64,000 bases of DNA from JAHCHG01 sp965214585 (lineage in GTDB: Bacteria; Acidobacteriota; Blastocatellia; Pyrinomonadales; Pyrinomonadaceae), in NCBI GenBank assembly GCA_965214585.1, contig OZ243957.1, forward strand, positions 3,782,001 to 3,846,000, given 5' to 3'. Of this stretch, positions 8,092 to 17,076 are shown piece by piece. A model generated the notes under the pieces. The model was not told the origin of the DNA, searched no databases, and saw only the letters and a list, made by a program, of their open reading frames with translations. The position numbers and the translations under genes are program-made. Positions within the stretch are counted from its first letter, which is position 1, and each line of letters starts with the position of its first letter.

Positions 8092-10839
8092 ATGCCCGAA
8101 AAAGAACCGAAAAAAGTTAAGAATTATCAATTGCGGGCGAAAATGCCGAAGATTTTTCGCGTGCTGACAATTGCTGCTTTGTGCGTTACAATTGCCGCCG
8201 TCGGAATCGGTTTTTATCTGGCTTACGGGCGTAAGGATTTTCGTATGAAAGGGCTTCCGGCGAATTTGTCAGAAGATGTCGTGGCGGAAGTAAGCGGTTT
8301 TGAAAGCCGCGAATCGGAAAACGGCAAGTTGGTTTATTACATAAAAGCCGACAAAGCAAAGACTTTTACCGATGAGCATCGGGAACTCGAAAATGTTTTT
8401 TTGCAGGTTTTTGACGAAACGGGCGAAAAATTCGATGTAATCAAAGCCGAAAAAGCAATTTATATTCCCGACAAAGAAAATTCCAAAATTTTTACGGCGT
8501 ATTTCGCCGGCGACGTGGACATTGCTACGAGAAATGATCTGAAAGTCAAAACCGATAATTTGACTTATAAAAAGGAAACGGAAATTGCCGAAGCGGAAGA
8601 ATATATAGAGTTTTCGCGCGAAAATATTTCGGGAAATTCCGTCGGCGCGATTGTTGATATAAAAAATAAAAATCTGGAACTTTTAAGTAACGTCGAGATA
8701 AGCGCGAAAGGCGGCGGCGAAGGCGAACTTGCCAAAATCGAACAAGCGAAAATAACTGCGGGACACGCATATTTCGATCAGACGGCTGAAAAGATCGTTT
8801 TTGACAAAAACGTATCAATTAACATCGTTCCGAACGCGAGTTCGAGCGAAGTTTCGCAGCCGACTGATATTCGGGCAAATCGTGCGACGGCTTTTTTTAC
8901 AAACAAGGAAATTAATAAAATAGATTTAAGCGGAAACGTCGAAGTTTATCAAAAACCGAAAAACGGGAAATGGACGAAAACAAGAGCAAATCGCGCGGCG
9001 GCGAAAATAAATAAAGAATTAAAAACGCTCGAACTGTTTGAAAATGTTGATATAGAAACGACGGCAAGCAATGATAAACCGACGAAAATCAAAACGAATT
9101 ACGCGATTTATACGAAAGACGCGGACAAATTCGAGTTGAGAAACGGCGTTGAAATTATTACCGTCGAAGACGACAAGCCGACGAAGATCACTTCAAACGA
9201 AGCGGTTTACGAGCAGACGAACGGAAAAATTCTGCTTTTCGGAAACGCTCAAATCGTGCAGGGAAACGATTTGATAAAAGGCGACAAACTTTTCGCGCAG
9301 CTTTTCCCGAATAAAAAATTAAAATACGCAAACGCCGTCGGAAACGCTTATTTAAAGCAGATTTCGGCGGAAAGAACGACGGAAGTTTCGGGAAACGAAC
9401 TGAACGCAGCTTTTAATAATCAGCAGCAATTACAAAATGTAAACGCAAACGGTTCGGCAAAATCGGTATTGATTCCGGCAAAATCGGACGAATATTCAAA
9501 AGTTTCGCTGTTTGCGCCGAATGCAATCAAATTAAATTTTCGCTCTAACGGACTTCTCGAAAAAATGGAAACCGACGGGCGCACGACAATTCTGCTCAAC
9601 GCGCCGAACGGACGCGCCGACGCTTCCAACAAAAAGTTGACCGCCGACACGGTAAATACTTTTTTTGATGACGGCGGAAAAAATCTATCCAAAGCGCAGG
9701 CGATTGGAAACGCGGAACTTTATGTCGAACCGATTCGCGCAAGTGCCGATAATTACAAAACGACAATAAATGCCGCGCGTTTTGACTGTGATTTTTTCGC
9801 GTCCGGCAACAATGCGAAAAATTGTTCGGCGACGGGCGGAACGAAAACCGTGCGCGTTCCGACTGTCAAACAAAATGATCGCGGAAATCAGACGCTGATC
9901 GCCAATCGCCTGAACGCAAATTTCGATGCGAAAACTCAGGACATCGAAAAATTCGACGCGGTTGGCGAAGCGAAATTTTCCGAACTTGACCGCAACGGAA
10001 TTTCCGAACAAATAAATTATACGGCGAGCGATGAATTTGTCAGACTTCGCGGCGGAGAGCCGACGGTTTGGGATTCGAGAGCCAGAGCAAAAGCGTCGGA
10101 AATTGATTGGGACACGAAAAATAATCGCTCGGCTTTGCGCGGAAAAGTCAGCACGACTTATTACAGTCAGGGAAAAACGGGCGGTTCAACGCCGTTCGGT
10201 GCAGCAAATTCGCCCGTTTTCATTACGGCAAATGACGCACAATTTGATCATAAAACCGAAGTTGCGGTTTACACGGGAAACGCCCGCGCTTGGCAGGATA
10301 ATAATTACGTCCGCGCCGATAAACTCGTTTTGCAGCAGGAGCAAGGCAGACTGCTTGCCGAAGGAACAGTTCAGAGCCTGCTTTACGACGCGAAAAGAGA
10401 GGAAAACGGCAGGGAAACGAATGTTCCGGTTTACGCTTCGGCTGATAAATTGGTTTATTTCAACGAAAATCGTCTTTTGCGCTACGAAGGAAATGTTGAC
10501 ATACGGCAAAGCACAGACCGAATCGTGGCGGGCGTGGCGAATGTATATCTGAACGAGAAAAACGAGGTCGCGCAAACCGTCGCCGAAAAAAACGTCGTCG
10601 TAACACAGCCGAAAAGACGCGCTTCGGGCGATTACGCACAATACGTCGCGGCGGATGAATCAATCGTTTTGCGCGGAAATCCGGCAGCCGTCGAAGACCG
10701 CGAACAAGGCTCGACGCGGGGCGCACAATTGACAATTTTTTTGCGCGAAAAGCGCGTTATCGGCGAAAGCAAAACGGAAAAAACAAATACCGGCAGAATC
10801 AGAACGGTTTACAAAATCGGCAAGCCGAAAGAGGAATAA
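8092..10839 (+). CDS. LptC-LptA/OstA fusion, LPS transport bridge protein
   Basis: A 915-residue protein, far longer than E. coli LptC (191) or LptA (185). A basic cytoplasmic N-terminus is followed by one membrane helix at about residues 22-45 and an LptC-like periplasmic domain (about 60-210). Repeated OstA/LptA-type beta-jellyroll units then run to the C-terminus, recognisable by recurring patterns such as ANRATAFF, SNEAVYEQTNG, ADKLVYFNENRLLRYEGNV and RADKLVLQQEQGRLLAEGTV. In the Lpt system these proteins pass LPS from the LptB2FG transporter across the periplasm to LptD. The ATPase gene lptB follows, separated only by a repeat element, which supports this role. The exact number of OstA units cannot be fixed by eye. 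Confidence 0.85.
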   Translation: MPEKEPKKVKNYQLRAKMPKIFRVLTIAALCVTIAAVGIGFYLAYGRKDFRMKGLPANLSEDVVAEVSGFESRESENGKLVYYIKADKAKTFTDEHRELENVFLQVFDETGEKFDVIKAEKAIYIPDKENSKIFTAYFAGDVDIATRNDLKVKTDNLTYKKETEIAEAEEYIEFSRENISGNSVGAIVDIKNKNLELLSNVEISAKGGGEGELAKIEQAKITAGHAYFDQTAEKIVFDKNVSINIVPNASSSEVSQPTDIRANRATAFFTNKEINKIDLSGNVEVYQKPKNGKWTKTRANRAAAKINKELKTLELFENVDIETTASNDKPTKIKTNYAIYTKDADKFELRNGVEIITVEDDKPTKITSNEAVYEQTNGKILLFGNAQIVQGNDLIKGDKLFAQLFPNKKLKYANAVGNAYLKQISAERTTEVSGNELNAAFNNQQQLQNVNANGSAKSVLIPAKSDEYSKVSLFAPNAIKLNFRSNGLLEKMETDGRTTILLNAPNGRADASNKKLTADTVNTFFDDGGKNLSKAQAIGNAELYVEPIRASADNYKTTINAARFDCDFFASGNNAKNCSATGGTKTVRVPTVKQNDRGNQTLIANRLNANFDAKTQDIEKFDAVGEAKFSELDRNGISEQINYTASDEFVRLRGGEPTVWDSRARAKASEIDWDTKNNRSALRGKVSTTYYSQGKTGGSTPFGAANSPVFITANDAQFDHKTEVAVYTGNARAWQDNNYVRADKLVLQQEQGRLLAEGTVQSLLYDAKREENGRETNVPVYASADKLVYFNENRLLRYEGNVDIRQSTDRIVAGVANVYLNEKNEVAQTVAEKNVVVTQPKRRASGDYAQYVAADESIVLRGNPAAVEDREQGSTRGAQLTIFLREKRVIGESKTEKTNTGRIRTVYKIGKPKEE

Positions 10840-10898
10840 TTGTTAGAGATGGTCTGCTTTTTATATTTTTGGTCTGTGAGGTTTTTATTAAATAAAAA

Positions 10899-11038
10899 AG
10901 GCGGAAACCCGACAGTTATGGAGGGTGCTGACTGATTGGAAGATTGCTGGTTTTAAATTGATTTGGTTAAAATACCGTTTTATCTATAAACATTTTAATA
11001 GATAAACAGCACCCTCCATAACTGTCGGGTTTCCGCCT
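10899..11038. repeat. Inverted-repeat element, family A copy 2
   Basis: A 140-bp element with perfect 32-bp inverted arms at 10899-10930 and 11007-11038 (arm core GGAAACCCGACAGTTATGG). The 76-base interior is A+T-rich and contains TATCTATAAAC and TAGATAAAC pieces shared with other copies. It lies between the LptC-LptA gene and lptB. As RNA it would fold into a very stable hairpin, so it could affect expression of lptB relative to the gene upstream. Confidence 0.93.
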
Positions 11039-11088
11039 GTTTAAAATAGTTAGCATTGATATTTTCATAAACTGCTTTTCTTAAAAAA

Positions 11089-11874
11089 ATGTTCGCTTTC
11101 TTCTCAAGAAAAAATAAACAATCCAAAAACGGCGGTGATATTGATATTCCCGCCGATTCTTTATTTGCCGTGAATTTGCAGAAAACTTACGGGCGCAGGC
11201 GCGTCGTAAATGACGTTTCGCTGTTTGTCCGGCAGGGCGAAGTGGTCGGGCTTTTGGGAGCGAACGGGGCGGGAAAAACCACGACGTTTTATATGATGAC
11301 CGGCTTGGAACGCACCGAAGGCGGGCGGATTTTTATCAACAAACAGGACGTAACCGAACTTCCGATGTATCTGCGGGCGCGGCTCGGTTTGGGATATTTA
11401 CCGCAAGAACCTTCGATTTTCAGAAAAATGAGTGCCGAGCAGAATATTCTGGCGGTTTTGGAAACAATGAAAGTTTCACGCCAAGAAAGATTTTCCAGAC
11501 TCGAAAACTTACTCGAAGAATTCGGCATAACGCACGTCAGACGCACGCGCGGCGACGCTCTTTCCGGCGGCGAACGGCGGCGCGTCGAGATTGCCAGATG
11601 TTTGGCAACCGAGCCGGAATATATTCTTCTCGACGAACCTTTTGCTGGAATTGACCCGATAGCGATTGACGATATACGCGAAATTATTTTGTATCTGAAA
11701 AATCAGGGAATCGGAATTTTGATAACCGATCACAACGTCCGCGAAACGCTCGGAATCACGGATCGGGCATATATTATGGCGGAAGGAGAGATTTTGCGAA
11801 GCGGCGTTCCGCAGGAATTGGTCGAAGATGAAGAAGTCCGACGCTTATATCTGGGCGAAAGATTCAATTTGTAA
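11089..11874 (+). CDS. lptB: LPS export ABC transporter ATP-binding protein
   Basis: A 261-residue ABC ATPase that powers extraction of LPS from the inner membrane with LptF/LptG. Walker A GANGAGKTT is at about residues 57-65, signature LSGGE at 158-162 and Walker B YILLDEP at 178-184, followed by FAGIDPIAI, a phrase characteristic of LptB, and the H-loop TDHNVRET. An extra N-terminal stretch of about 25 residues precedes the ABC domain. It is co-directional with the LptC-LptA gene and precedes rpoN, the same lptB-rpoN-hpf order seen in Proteobacteria. Confidence 0.95.
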   Translation: MFAFFSRKNKQSKNGGDIDIPADSLFAVNLQKTYGRRRVVNDVSLFVRQGEVVGLLGANGAGKTTTFYMMTGLERTEGGRIFINKQDVTELPMYLRARLGLGYLPQEPSIFRKMSAEQNILAVLETMKVSRQERFSRLENLLEEFGITHVRRTRGDALSGGERRRVEIARCLATEPEYILLDEPFAGIDPIAIDDIREIILYLKNQGIGILITDHNVRETLGITDRAYIMAEGEILRSGVPQELVEDEEVRRLYLGERFNL

Positions 11875-11939
11875 AAAGGTTTAGAAACTGCCGAATGCCT
11901 GAATATTGATCGTTTAATCACGAAAAATCGAGGTTTGAA

Positions 11940-12232
11940 AGGCGGAAACCCGACAGTTATGGAGGGGGCTGTTTGATTAAAAATTCGCCGGGTTTCTAAA
12001 AAATTTAGGAGTTACGCAGTTGAAGGAAAAAAGCCGAATTAACAGGGATGAACAGGATAAGCAGGGATAATTTAAATCGTTATCAAACAATGTTTTATCC
12101 CCGTCTATCCTGTCCATCCCTGTTAAATATTTCTTTGAACTGCGTAACTTCTAAAAATTGTTGAAAATGCTGTTTAACTATAAACATTTTACTAAATTAA
12201 CAGCACCCTCCATAACTGTCGGGTTTCCGCCT
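11940..12232. repeat. Inverted-repeat element, family A copy 3, with a nested element
   Basis: A 293-bp element with 32-bp arms at 11940-11971 and 12201-12232. The left arm has one T-to-G change in the GGAGGGGGCTG end. The interior is longer than in copies 2 and 4 because it holds a second, unrelated inverted-repeat element (12004-12155). It sits in the gap between lptB and rpoN and contains no ORF. Confidence 0.9.
12004..12155. repeat. Nested inverted-repeat element (AACAGGGATGAACAGGAT type)
   Basis: The arms run inward from GGAGTTACGCAGTT (left) to AACTGCGTAACTTC (right) with few mismatches. Inner arms TTAACAGGGATGAACAGGAT and ATCCTGTCCATCCCTGTTAA continue the pairing. A related degenerate piece, AACAGGGATGAAAGGGATAA, appears alone at 3117-3136. 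The element interrupts family A copy 3, so it probably arrived after that copy. Confidence 0.8.
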
Positions 12233-12608
12233 ATCTAAAAAATGAAAATTATCCGTTTGTAGAACAACAGCAGTTAAAAAATTACTAAAACGGCTGAAAT
12301 ATAAGCAAATATCAAGCCACAAATCCGAATGTTTGCTAAAAAACTATATTATACCGAGAATCATTTGGTAGGTATGATAAGTTGATTTTGCAGAAACACG
12401 CACGAAGTAAGTGTGTCAGAACTTTTGCACACTTACTTCGTGCGTGTTTCTGCATTTTATCGAAACTATTAACTGGTAAGCCGTATTATTTACAAAAAAA
12501 GCGCGGGGTTTTTTCACATTTCTTAACCAAATCAGTTATAATCAATTGGATTGTTAAAAACAATTCATTGACTAAAACGAAATTCCAAAATAAAATTCAA
12601 AAATAGAA
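12233..12608. other. Upstream region of rpoN
   Basis: Apart from the 26-bp palindrome at 12390-12453, this stretch shows no gene I can support. A 74-codon open frame from 12382 runs through the palindrome and has no family features, so I treat it as chance. The region directly before rpoN is A-rich and lacks a strong Shine-Dalgarno sequence. Confidence 0.5.
12390..12453. repeat. Perfect 26-bp inverted repeat upstream of rpoN
   Basis: The arms at 12390-12415 (begins GCAGAAACACGCACGAAG) and 12428-12453 are exact reverse complements, with a 12-base loop. No other copy is seen in the window. It lies about 155 bases before the rpoN start codon. It may be a terminator-like hairpin, a protein-binding palindrome or a single-copy mobile hairpin. 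ATTTTAT, not a clean T-run, follows it. Confidence 0.85.
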
Positions 12609-14162
12609 ATGGCATCACTACGGCTTACTCAAAAATTAACACAGCGGATGGTCTTAACGCCGCAGCTGCGTCAGCGGATTGAAATGCTGCAAATGACGAC
12701 GCTGGAATTGAGCGAGTTGATTCAACAGGAACTGGCGGAAAATCCTGTTCTCGAAGAAGTTTTTACCGAAGAGGAGTTTCAGGAATTTTCCGAAAAAATT
12801 CTCGATCAAAACGCCGAAGGACACGAGGAAACTTTTGAGAACGGACACGATAAAGACGCTGATGCTGCGGATTTTTCAGACGGGGCGGAAGATTTTTCGC
12901 TCGAATCAATCAGCGAAAATGGGACGAAGGAAAAGGATTCGGACGATGCCGATGTTTCCGACGATGCAAATGATCCGTTTGACGAAATAGATTACGGCAA
13001 GGAATTTCAAGAATATCTCGATCCGGGATATAAAACGCAGGAATTTGAATATAAAGAGGACGCGCCGAGTTTCGAGCAGTTTTTGTCGAGTTCGACAAAT
13101 TTGGCGGATCATCTCGAATGGCAGTTGAGTTTGCAGTCTTTGGATGAAATAACGCAAAACGCGGCATTTTGCATTATCGGAAATCTGGACGCGAACGGGC
13201 GTTTGACCGCAACGCTCGAAGAAATTGCCGAAATGTGCGGCTGTTCGCTTGAAAAGGTCGAAAAAGCACGGCAGACGGTTCTGCAATTTGAACCCGTCGG
13301 CTGCGGCGCGTTCGACGTAAAAGAATGTCTGTTCGCTCAACTCCAAGCAAACGGCGAAGGCGAAAGTTTAGCCGCCGATCTGGTCAGAAATCATCTGGAA
13401 GACATACAGCCGCACCGTCTGCATCATCTGGCAAAAGAAACAAAAAAAGATATACACGAACTCGACGAGGAAATAAACAAAATCCGCATACTCGATCCGT
13501 ATCCCGGACGGCGTTATTCGACGGAAGAGCCGATCTATGTTGCGCCGGAAGTTTATATCGAAAAAATTGACGACGATTATCTGATCTATTTTACCGACGA
13601 CGGAAGCCCGCGTCTGAGAATCAGCCAGAGTTATAAAAAACTGGTTGACCACGAAGATTCGAGCAAGGAAACAAAGGATTTTATCAAAGACAAGGTGCGC
13701 TCGGCGGTTGATCTTTTGCGGAATATCGAACACCGCCAGCAGACGATTTACCGCGTCGTCGAATGTATCGTGCAGAAACAGAGGGATTTTCTCGATCACG
13801 GCGTTCAGCATATCAAACCGATGATGCTCAAAGATGTCGCCGAAGACATCGGGATGCACCTTTCGACGATTTCGCGCGTCGTCAACCGGAAATACGCGCA
13901 CACACCGCAGGGCGTTATCGAGCTTCGCAGATTTTTCTCCGAAGGAATGCTCAATGAGGACGGCGAAGAGGTTTCGACCAGAATTCTGAAACTCGACATC
14001 AAGAAAATGATCGAAGAAGAAGACCCGCACAAACCTCTGACCGATGAAAAAATTGCAAAAAAACTTGCCAGAAACGGCGTAAAACTTTCGCGCCGGACGG
14101 TTGCCAAATACCGCGATCAGATGCAGATTCCCGGTTCGCGCGAAAGAAAAACAGTAGTTTAG
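12609..14162 (+). CDS. rpoN: RNA polymerase sigma-54 factor
   Basis: A 517-residue sigma-54, which directs RNA polymerase to -24/-12 promoters that need an AAA+ activator. The N-terminal activator-interacting region I is clear (SLRLTQKLTQRMVLTPQLRQ, then LQMTTLEL). An acidic linker rich in Asp and Glu follows at about residues 55-150, then the core-binding domain and the C-terminal DNA-binding part ending in the RpoN box (SRRTVAKYRDQ) near residue 500. It heads the run rpoN-hpf-hprK-rapZ-EIIA-HPr, an arrangement known from Proteobacteria that links nitrogen, carbon and cell-wall control. Confidence 0.96.
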   Translation: MASLRLTQKLTQRMVLTPQLRQRIEMLQMTTLELSELIQQELAENPVLEEVFTEEEFQEFSEKILDQNAEGHEETFENGHDKDADAADFSDGAEDFSLESISENGTKEKDSDDADVSDDANDPFDEIDYGKEFQEYLDPGYKTQEFEYKEDAPSFEQFLSSSTNLADHLEWQLSLQSLDEITQNAAFCIIGNLDANGRLTATLEEIAEMCGCSLEKVEKARQTVLQFEPVGCGAFDVKECLFAQLQANGEGESLAADLVRNHLEDIQPHRLHHLAKETKKDIHELDEEINKIRILDPYPGRRYSTEEPIYVAPEVYIEKIDDDYLIYFTDDGSPRLRISQSYKKLVDHEDSSKETKDFIKDKVRSAVDLLRNIEHRQQTIYRVVECIVQKQRDFLDHGVQHIKPMMLKDVAEDIGMHLSTISRVVNRKYAHTPQGVIELRRFFSEGMLNEDGEEVSTRILKLDIKKMIEEEDPHKPLTDEKIAKKLARNGVKLSRRTVAKYRDQMQIPGSRERKTVV

Positions 14163-14197
14163 AAAATCAGAAAATTAATTTGAATTAAGAGGAAAAT

Positions 14198-14728
14198 ATG
14201 AAATTTGAATACACGGGCAGGCACGTCGAAGTTACACCGGCGATGCGTTCTCACGTTGAGGAACATTTTGCCAGATTGGATTATTTGTTTGACGGTGCGG
14301 CGGATCACGCCCACGTTATAATCGAGGTCGAACGCGGTCAGCACCGTTCGGAAATGGTCGTCAAATGGCGAAAACAAATTTTAACCGCGACGACAATCGT
14401 TGACGATATGTATCAATCTCTGTCGCAAACGATTGATAAAATCGAAAAACAAGCCCGACGGCTCAAGGAAAAAATTACCGACAAACATCACAAAGCGGAA
14501 AAGATCAGCACCGTTTTGCCGCCCGTCGTAGAAGTCGAACCCGAACCGGACAAACCCAGAATTATCGAATCCGATCTTAGCACGGTCAAACCGATGACCG
14601 CCGAAGAAGCCTCTCTGCGGCTCGAAGAAGATAATAAACAATTTGTGGTGTTTAGAAACGCTTCCAACGAAAAAATCGCCGTGATCTACAAAAGAGAAGA
14701 CGGAAATTTCGGTTTGATTCAACCCTAA
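14198..14728 (+). CDS. hpf: Ribosome hibernation promoting factor, long form
   Basis: A 176-residue HPF/RaiA protein. The N-terminal domain (residues 1-100) opens with MKFEYTGRHVEVTPAMR, as in the S30AE family that occupies the 30S decoding site and inactivates ribosomes in stationary phase. The C-terminal domain, from about residue 125 (KPMTAEEASLRLEEDNKQF ... DGNFGLIQP), is the dimerisation domain of long HPF, which joins two 70S ribosomes directly into 100S particles. A GAGG Shine-Dalgarno sequence precedes the ATG. The gene lies 35 bases after rpoN, probably in one operon. Confidence 0.95.
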   Translation: MKFEYTGRHVEVTPAMRSHVEEHFARLDYLFDGAADHAHVIIEVERGQHRSEMVVKWRKQILTATTIVDDMYQSLSQTIDKIEKQARRLKEKITDKHHKAEKISTVLPPVVEVEPEPDKPRIIESDLSTVKPMTAEEASLRLEEDNKQFVVFRNASNEKIAVIYKREDGNFGLIQP

Positions 14729-14744
14729 AACGGACGGTTTTATA

Positions 14745-15707
14745 ATGCAGCCGGAAAAAGGAAATACGCCCGAAATTTCCGTTAAATATTTTTTAGAAAA
14801 TTCTCCCGAAGAACTCGGTCTGCAAATTTTATCGGGCGAAAACGGTATTTCCGAAAGAGAAATCTCGTCGGCTGGAATCCAGAAACTGGGACTTGCGCTG
14901 GCGGGATTTTCTCATTATATTCATCGGGGACGCATTCAGATCATCGGTCAGAGCGAAATATCTTATCTTCGCCAACTCGATTCACAGAAGAGAACTCAGG
15001 CGATTTTGAATCTCGATCTGGATACAATCTGCTGCATTCTGATAACCAAAAATTTAGAGCCGCCGCCAAAATTAATCGAAATTTCAAATCGGGAAAAACT
15101 GCCGATTTTATCTACCGAACTGGTTAGCTCGGCGGCTATCGGCAAAGTTTCCGATTATCTTCAGCAGATTCTTGCTCCGCAGATTACGATTCACGGCGTT
15201 TTAATGGAAATTTTCGGAATCGGCGTTTTGATTTCGGGCAAATCCGGCATCGGAAAATCGGAATTGGCTCTGGATTTGATTACGAGAAATCACATATTTA
15301 TTTCCGACGATTCGGTTTTGATAAAAAAGATAGGCGAACGGCTCGAAGGTTCTTCGCCGGAGATTACTTTTCAGCATCTTGAAATCAGAGGTTTGGGTAT
15401 AATCAACGTTAGGGACTTATTCGGAGTTTCGGCGATTGCTGAGAAAATTCAAATTCAATTACTGATCGAACTCAAAAAATGGGACGAGATAGATTTGGTC
15501 GAACGGCTCGGATTAGATTATAAAGAAGAAGAAATTCTCAAAGTAAAAATCAAAAAATTTGTGCTGCCGGTCAGCGCGGGACGCAATCTTTCAACCTTGA
15601 TCGAAACGGCAATTCGCGTTCACCTGCTGCGAATCGCCGGATTCGATGCGGCTGAAAGTTTGATCGAAAAACACTCGACTCTGATTAGCAACCAGACGAA
15701 AATTTGA
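14745..15707 (+). CDS. hprK: HPr kinase/phosphorylase
   Basis: A 320-residue bifunctional enzyme that phosphorylates and dephosphorylates a regulatory Ser of HPr. The N-terminal DRTGG-like domain is followed by the catalytic domain, with the P-loop SGKSGIGKSE near residue 165. Then comes ISDDSVLI, the family signature LEIRGLGIINVRDLFG, and a C-terminal KKFVLPVSAGRN, all characteristic of HprK. It lies 16 bases downstream of hpf and just before rapZ. HPr itself is encoded three genes on and has the matching Ser. Confidence 0.95.
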   Translation: MQPEKGNTPEISVKYFLENSPEELGLQILSGENGISEREISSAGIQKLGLALAGFSHYIHRGRIQIIGQSEISYLRQLDSQKRTQAILNLDLDTICCILITKNLEPPPKLIEISNREKLPILSTELVSSAAIGKVSDYLQQILAPQITIHGVLMEIFGIGVLISGKSGIGKSELALDLITRNHIFISDDSVLIKKIGERLEGSSPEITFQHLEIRGLGIINVRDLFGVSAIAEKIQIQLLIELKKWDEIDLVERLGLDYKEEEILKVKIKKFVLPVSAGRNLSTLIETAIRVHLLRIAGFDAAESLIEKHSTLISNQTKI

Positions 15708-15735
15708 GTATTCTATATAAAAGCACTTCTTCGAT

Positions 15736-16629
15736 ATGGATCAACACAAAGAAAAAAGCAGCCTTCCGAAATTTGTAATTATCACCGGATTAAGCGGTTC
15801 GGGAATGACCTCCGCGACAAATGCCTTCGAGGATTTGAATTATTTTTGCGTGGATAATCTGCCGCTGACGATGCTCGAAACATTTTCGCGCCTTCTTATT
15901 CCGACGGAGGAAGAAGTTGCGGCAATTGAAAAAGCGGCTCTCGTGATAAACATCCGCGAACGGCATTTTCTGTCGGAATTTCCCGCCGAACTGAAAAAAT
16001 TAAAAAGAAAAACACTCGATCCCTGCGTCGTTTTTTTTGAAGCATCGGACGAGGTTTTGCAGAGGCGTTTCAGCGAAACGCGCCGTCCGCATCCGGCGGA
16101 TAACGGCAAGGGAGTTTTAAGCGCGATACAAAACGAAAGAAAGGCGATGAAGCCGATTCGTGAAAACGCCGATCTGATAATTGACACCTCAAAGCATACG
16201 GTTCATACGCTTCGCCACTTGCTGATCGAAAGGTTCAGCAAAACAAAAATGGGAAATCCGCTTAACGTGCAGATTACGAGTTTCGGACATAAACACGGCG
16301 TTCCCGGACAACTCGATCTGCTGTTTGACGTGCGCCATCTGCCGAATCCATATTTTGAGAAAGATTTGCGCGAACTGCCCGGAACTGATAAAAAGGTTCT
16401 GAAATTTTTAGAAAAGCAGGAGCAGGTGAAAGAAACGATCAGACGATTTATAGATTTGCTCGAATATCTTCTGCCGCTTTACAAACTCGAAGGAAAATCA
16501 TATCTGACCATCGGAATCGGCTGCACGGGCGGCAGACATCGTTCGGTAATGGTGGCAAATTCGCTGGGCGATTCGCTGGGCGGCGAGAATTTTGACGTTT
16601 CGGTAACTCACCGGGACGTTTTAAAATAG
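15736..16629 (+). CDS. rapZ: RapZ/YvcJ-family protein with altered P-loop
   Basis: A 297-residue RapZ homologue. In E. coli RapZ is an RNA-binding adaptor that targets GlmZ to RNase E and so controls GlcN6P synthesis. The N-terminal nucleotide-binding domain contains CVDNLP and VFFEASDEVL..RF.ETRR. The C-terminal domain keeps TSFGHKHGVP, FDVRHLPNPYF and GCTGGRHRSV. The Walker A loop reads GLSGSGMTSA (residues 18-27), with Met24 where the family has the catalytic Lys (GxxGxGKS), so nucleotide hydrolysis may be lost. It lies between hprK and the EIIA gene. Confidence 0.93.
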   Translation: MDQHKEKSSLPKFVIITGLSGSGMTSATNAFEDLNYFCVDNLPLTMLETFSRLLIPTEEEVAAIEKAALVINIRERHFLSEFPAELKKLKRKTLDPCVVFFEASDEVLQRRFSETRRPHPADNGKGVLSAIQNERKAMKPIRENADLIIDTSKHTVHTLRHLLIERFSKTKMGNPLNVQITSFGHKHGVPGQLDLLFDVRHLPNPYFEKDLRELPGTDKKVLKFLEKQEQVKETIRRFIDLLEYLLPLYKLEGKSYLTIGIGCTGGRHRSVMVANSLGDSLGGENFDVSVTHRDVLK

Positions 16630-16647
16630 AAATTTTAATCAACAAAA

Positions 16648-17076
16648 ATGAGCGAAATAAAAAAAATCGGCGGTGTTATTGTATCGCACGGGCGCGTTGC
16701 CGGCGAACTTCTGGCGGCGGCGGAAACAGTTGTCGGCGGAATGAACCACATTACGGCGGTTTCCATCGGCTGGCACGACGACGTGGAACACGCCAAAGAA
16801 CAGATCAGGCGTTCTATCGAAAATGTTTCCGAAGGGCGCGGCGTTTTGCTTTTAACCGATATGTTCGGCGGAACTCCGACAAATATCTCGGCGATGTTCC
16901 TCAAGAAAGACGAAGTGGAAATCGTAACCGGCGTAAATCTGCCGATGGTTATCAAACTCGCTTCACAGCAAAAGGAAATGAGTTTATCGGAAATGGCAAT
17001 CGAGGTCGAAGCGCAGGGAAAACAAGCGATCTACCGAACGGGCGATTTGCTCGAACCGCAGAAAAATCAGAATTGA
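16648..17076 (+). CDS. PTS mannose-type EIIA component
   Basis: A 142-residue EIIA(Man) domain protein. The phosphorylatable His is His14 in VIVSHGRVA, and LLLTDMFGGTPTN is the family signature. It stands alone, with no EIIB, EIIC or EIID gene near it, so a regulatory rather than sugar-transporting role is likely, as for the lone EIIA(Man) of the proteobacterial hprK-rapZ clusters. Its TGA overlaps the ATG of HPr by one base (TGATG), which suggests coupled translation. Confidence 0.92.
   Translation: MSEIKKIGGVIVSHGRVAGELLAAAETVVGGMNHITAVSIGWHDDVEHAKEQIRRSIENVSEGRGVLLLTDMFGGTPTNISAMFLKKDEVEIVTGVNLPMVIKLASQQKEMSLSEMAIEVEAQGKQAIYRTGDLLEPQKNQN

Noticed and set aside
12382..12606. 74-codon open frame before rpoN
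   Set aside because: It runs straight through the 26-bp palindrome, has no family features or good Shine-Dalgarno sequence, and overlaps what must be rpoN leader.
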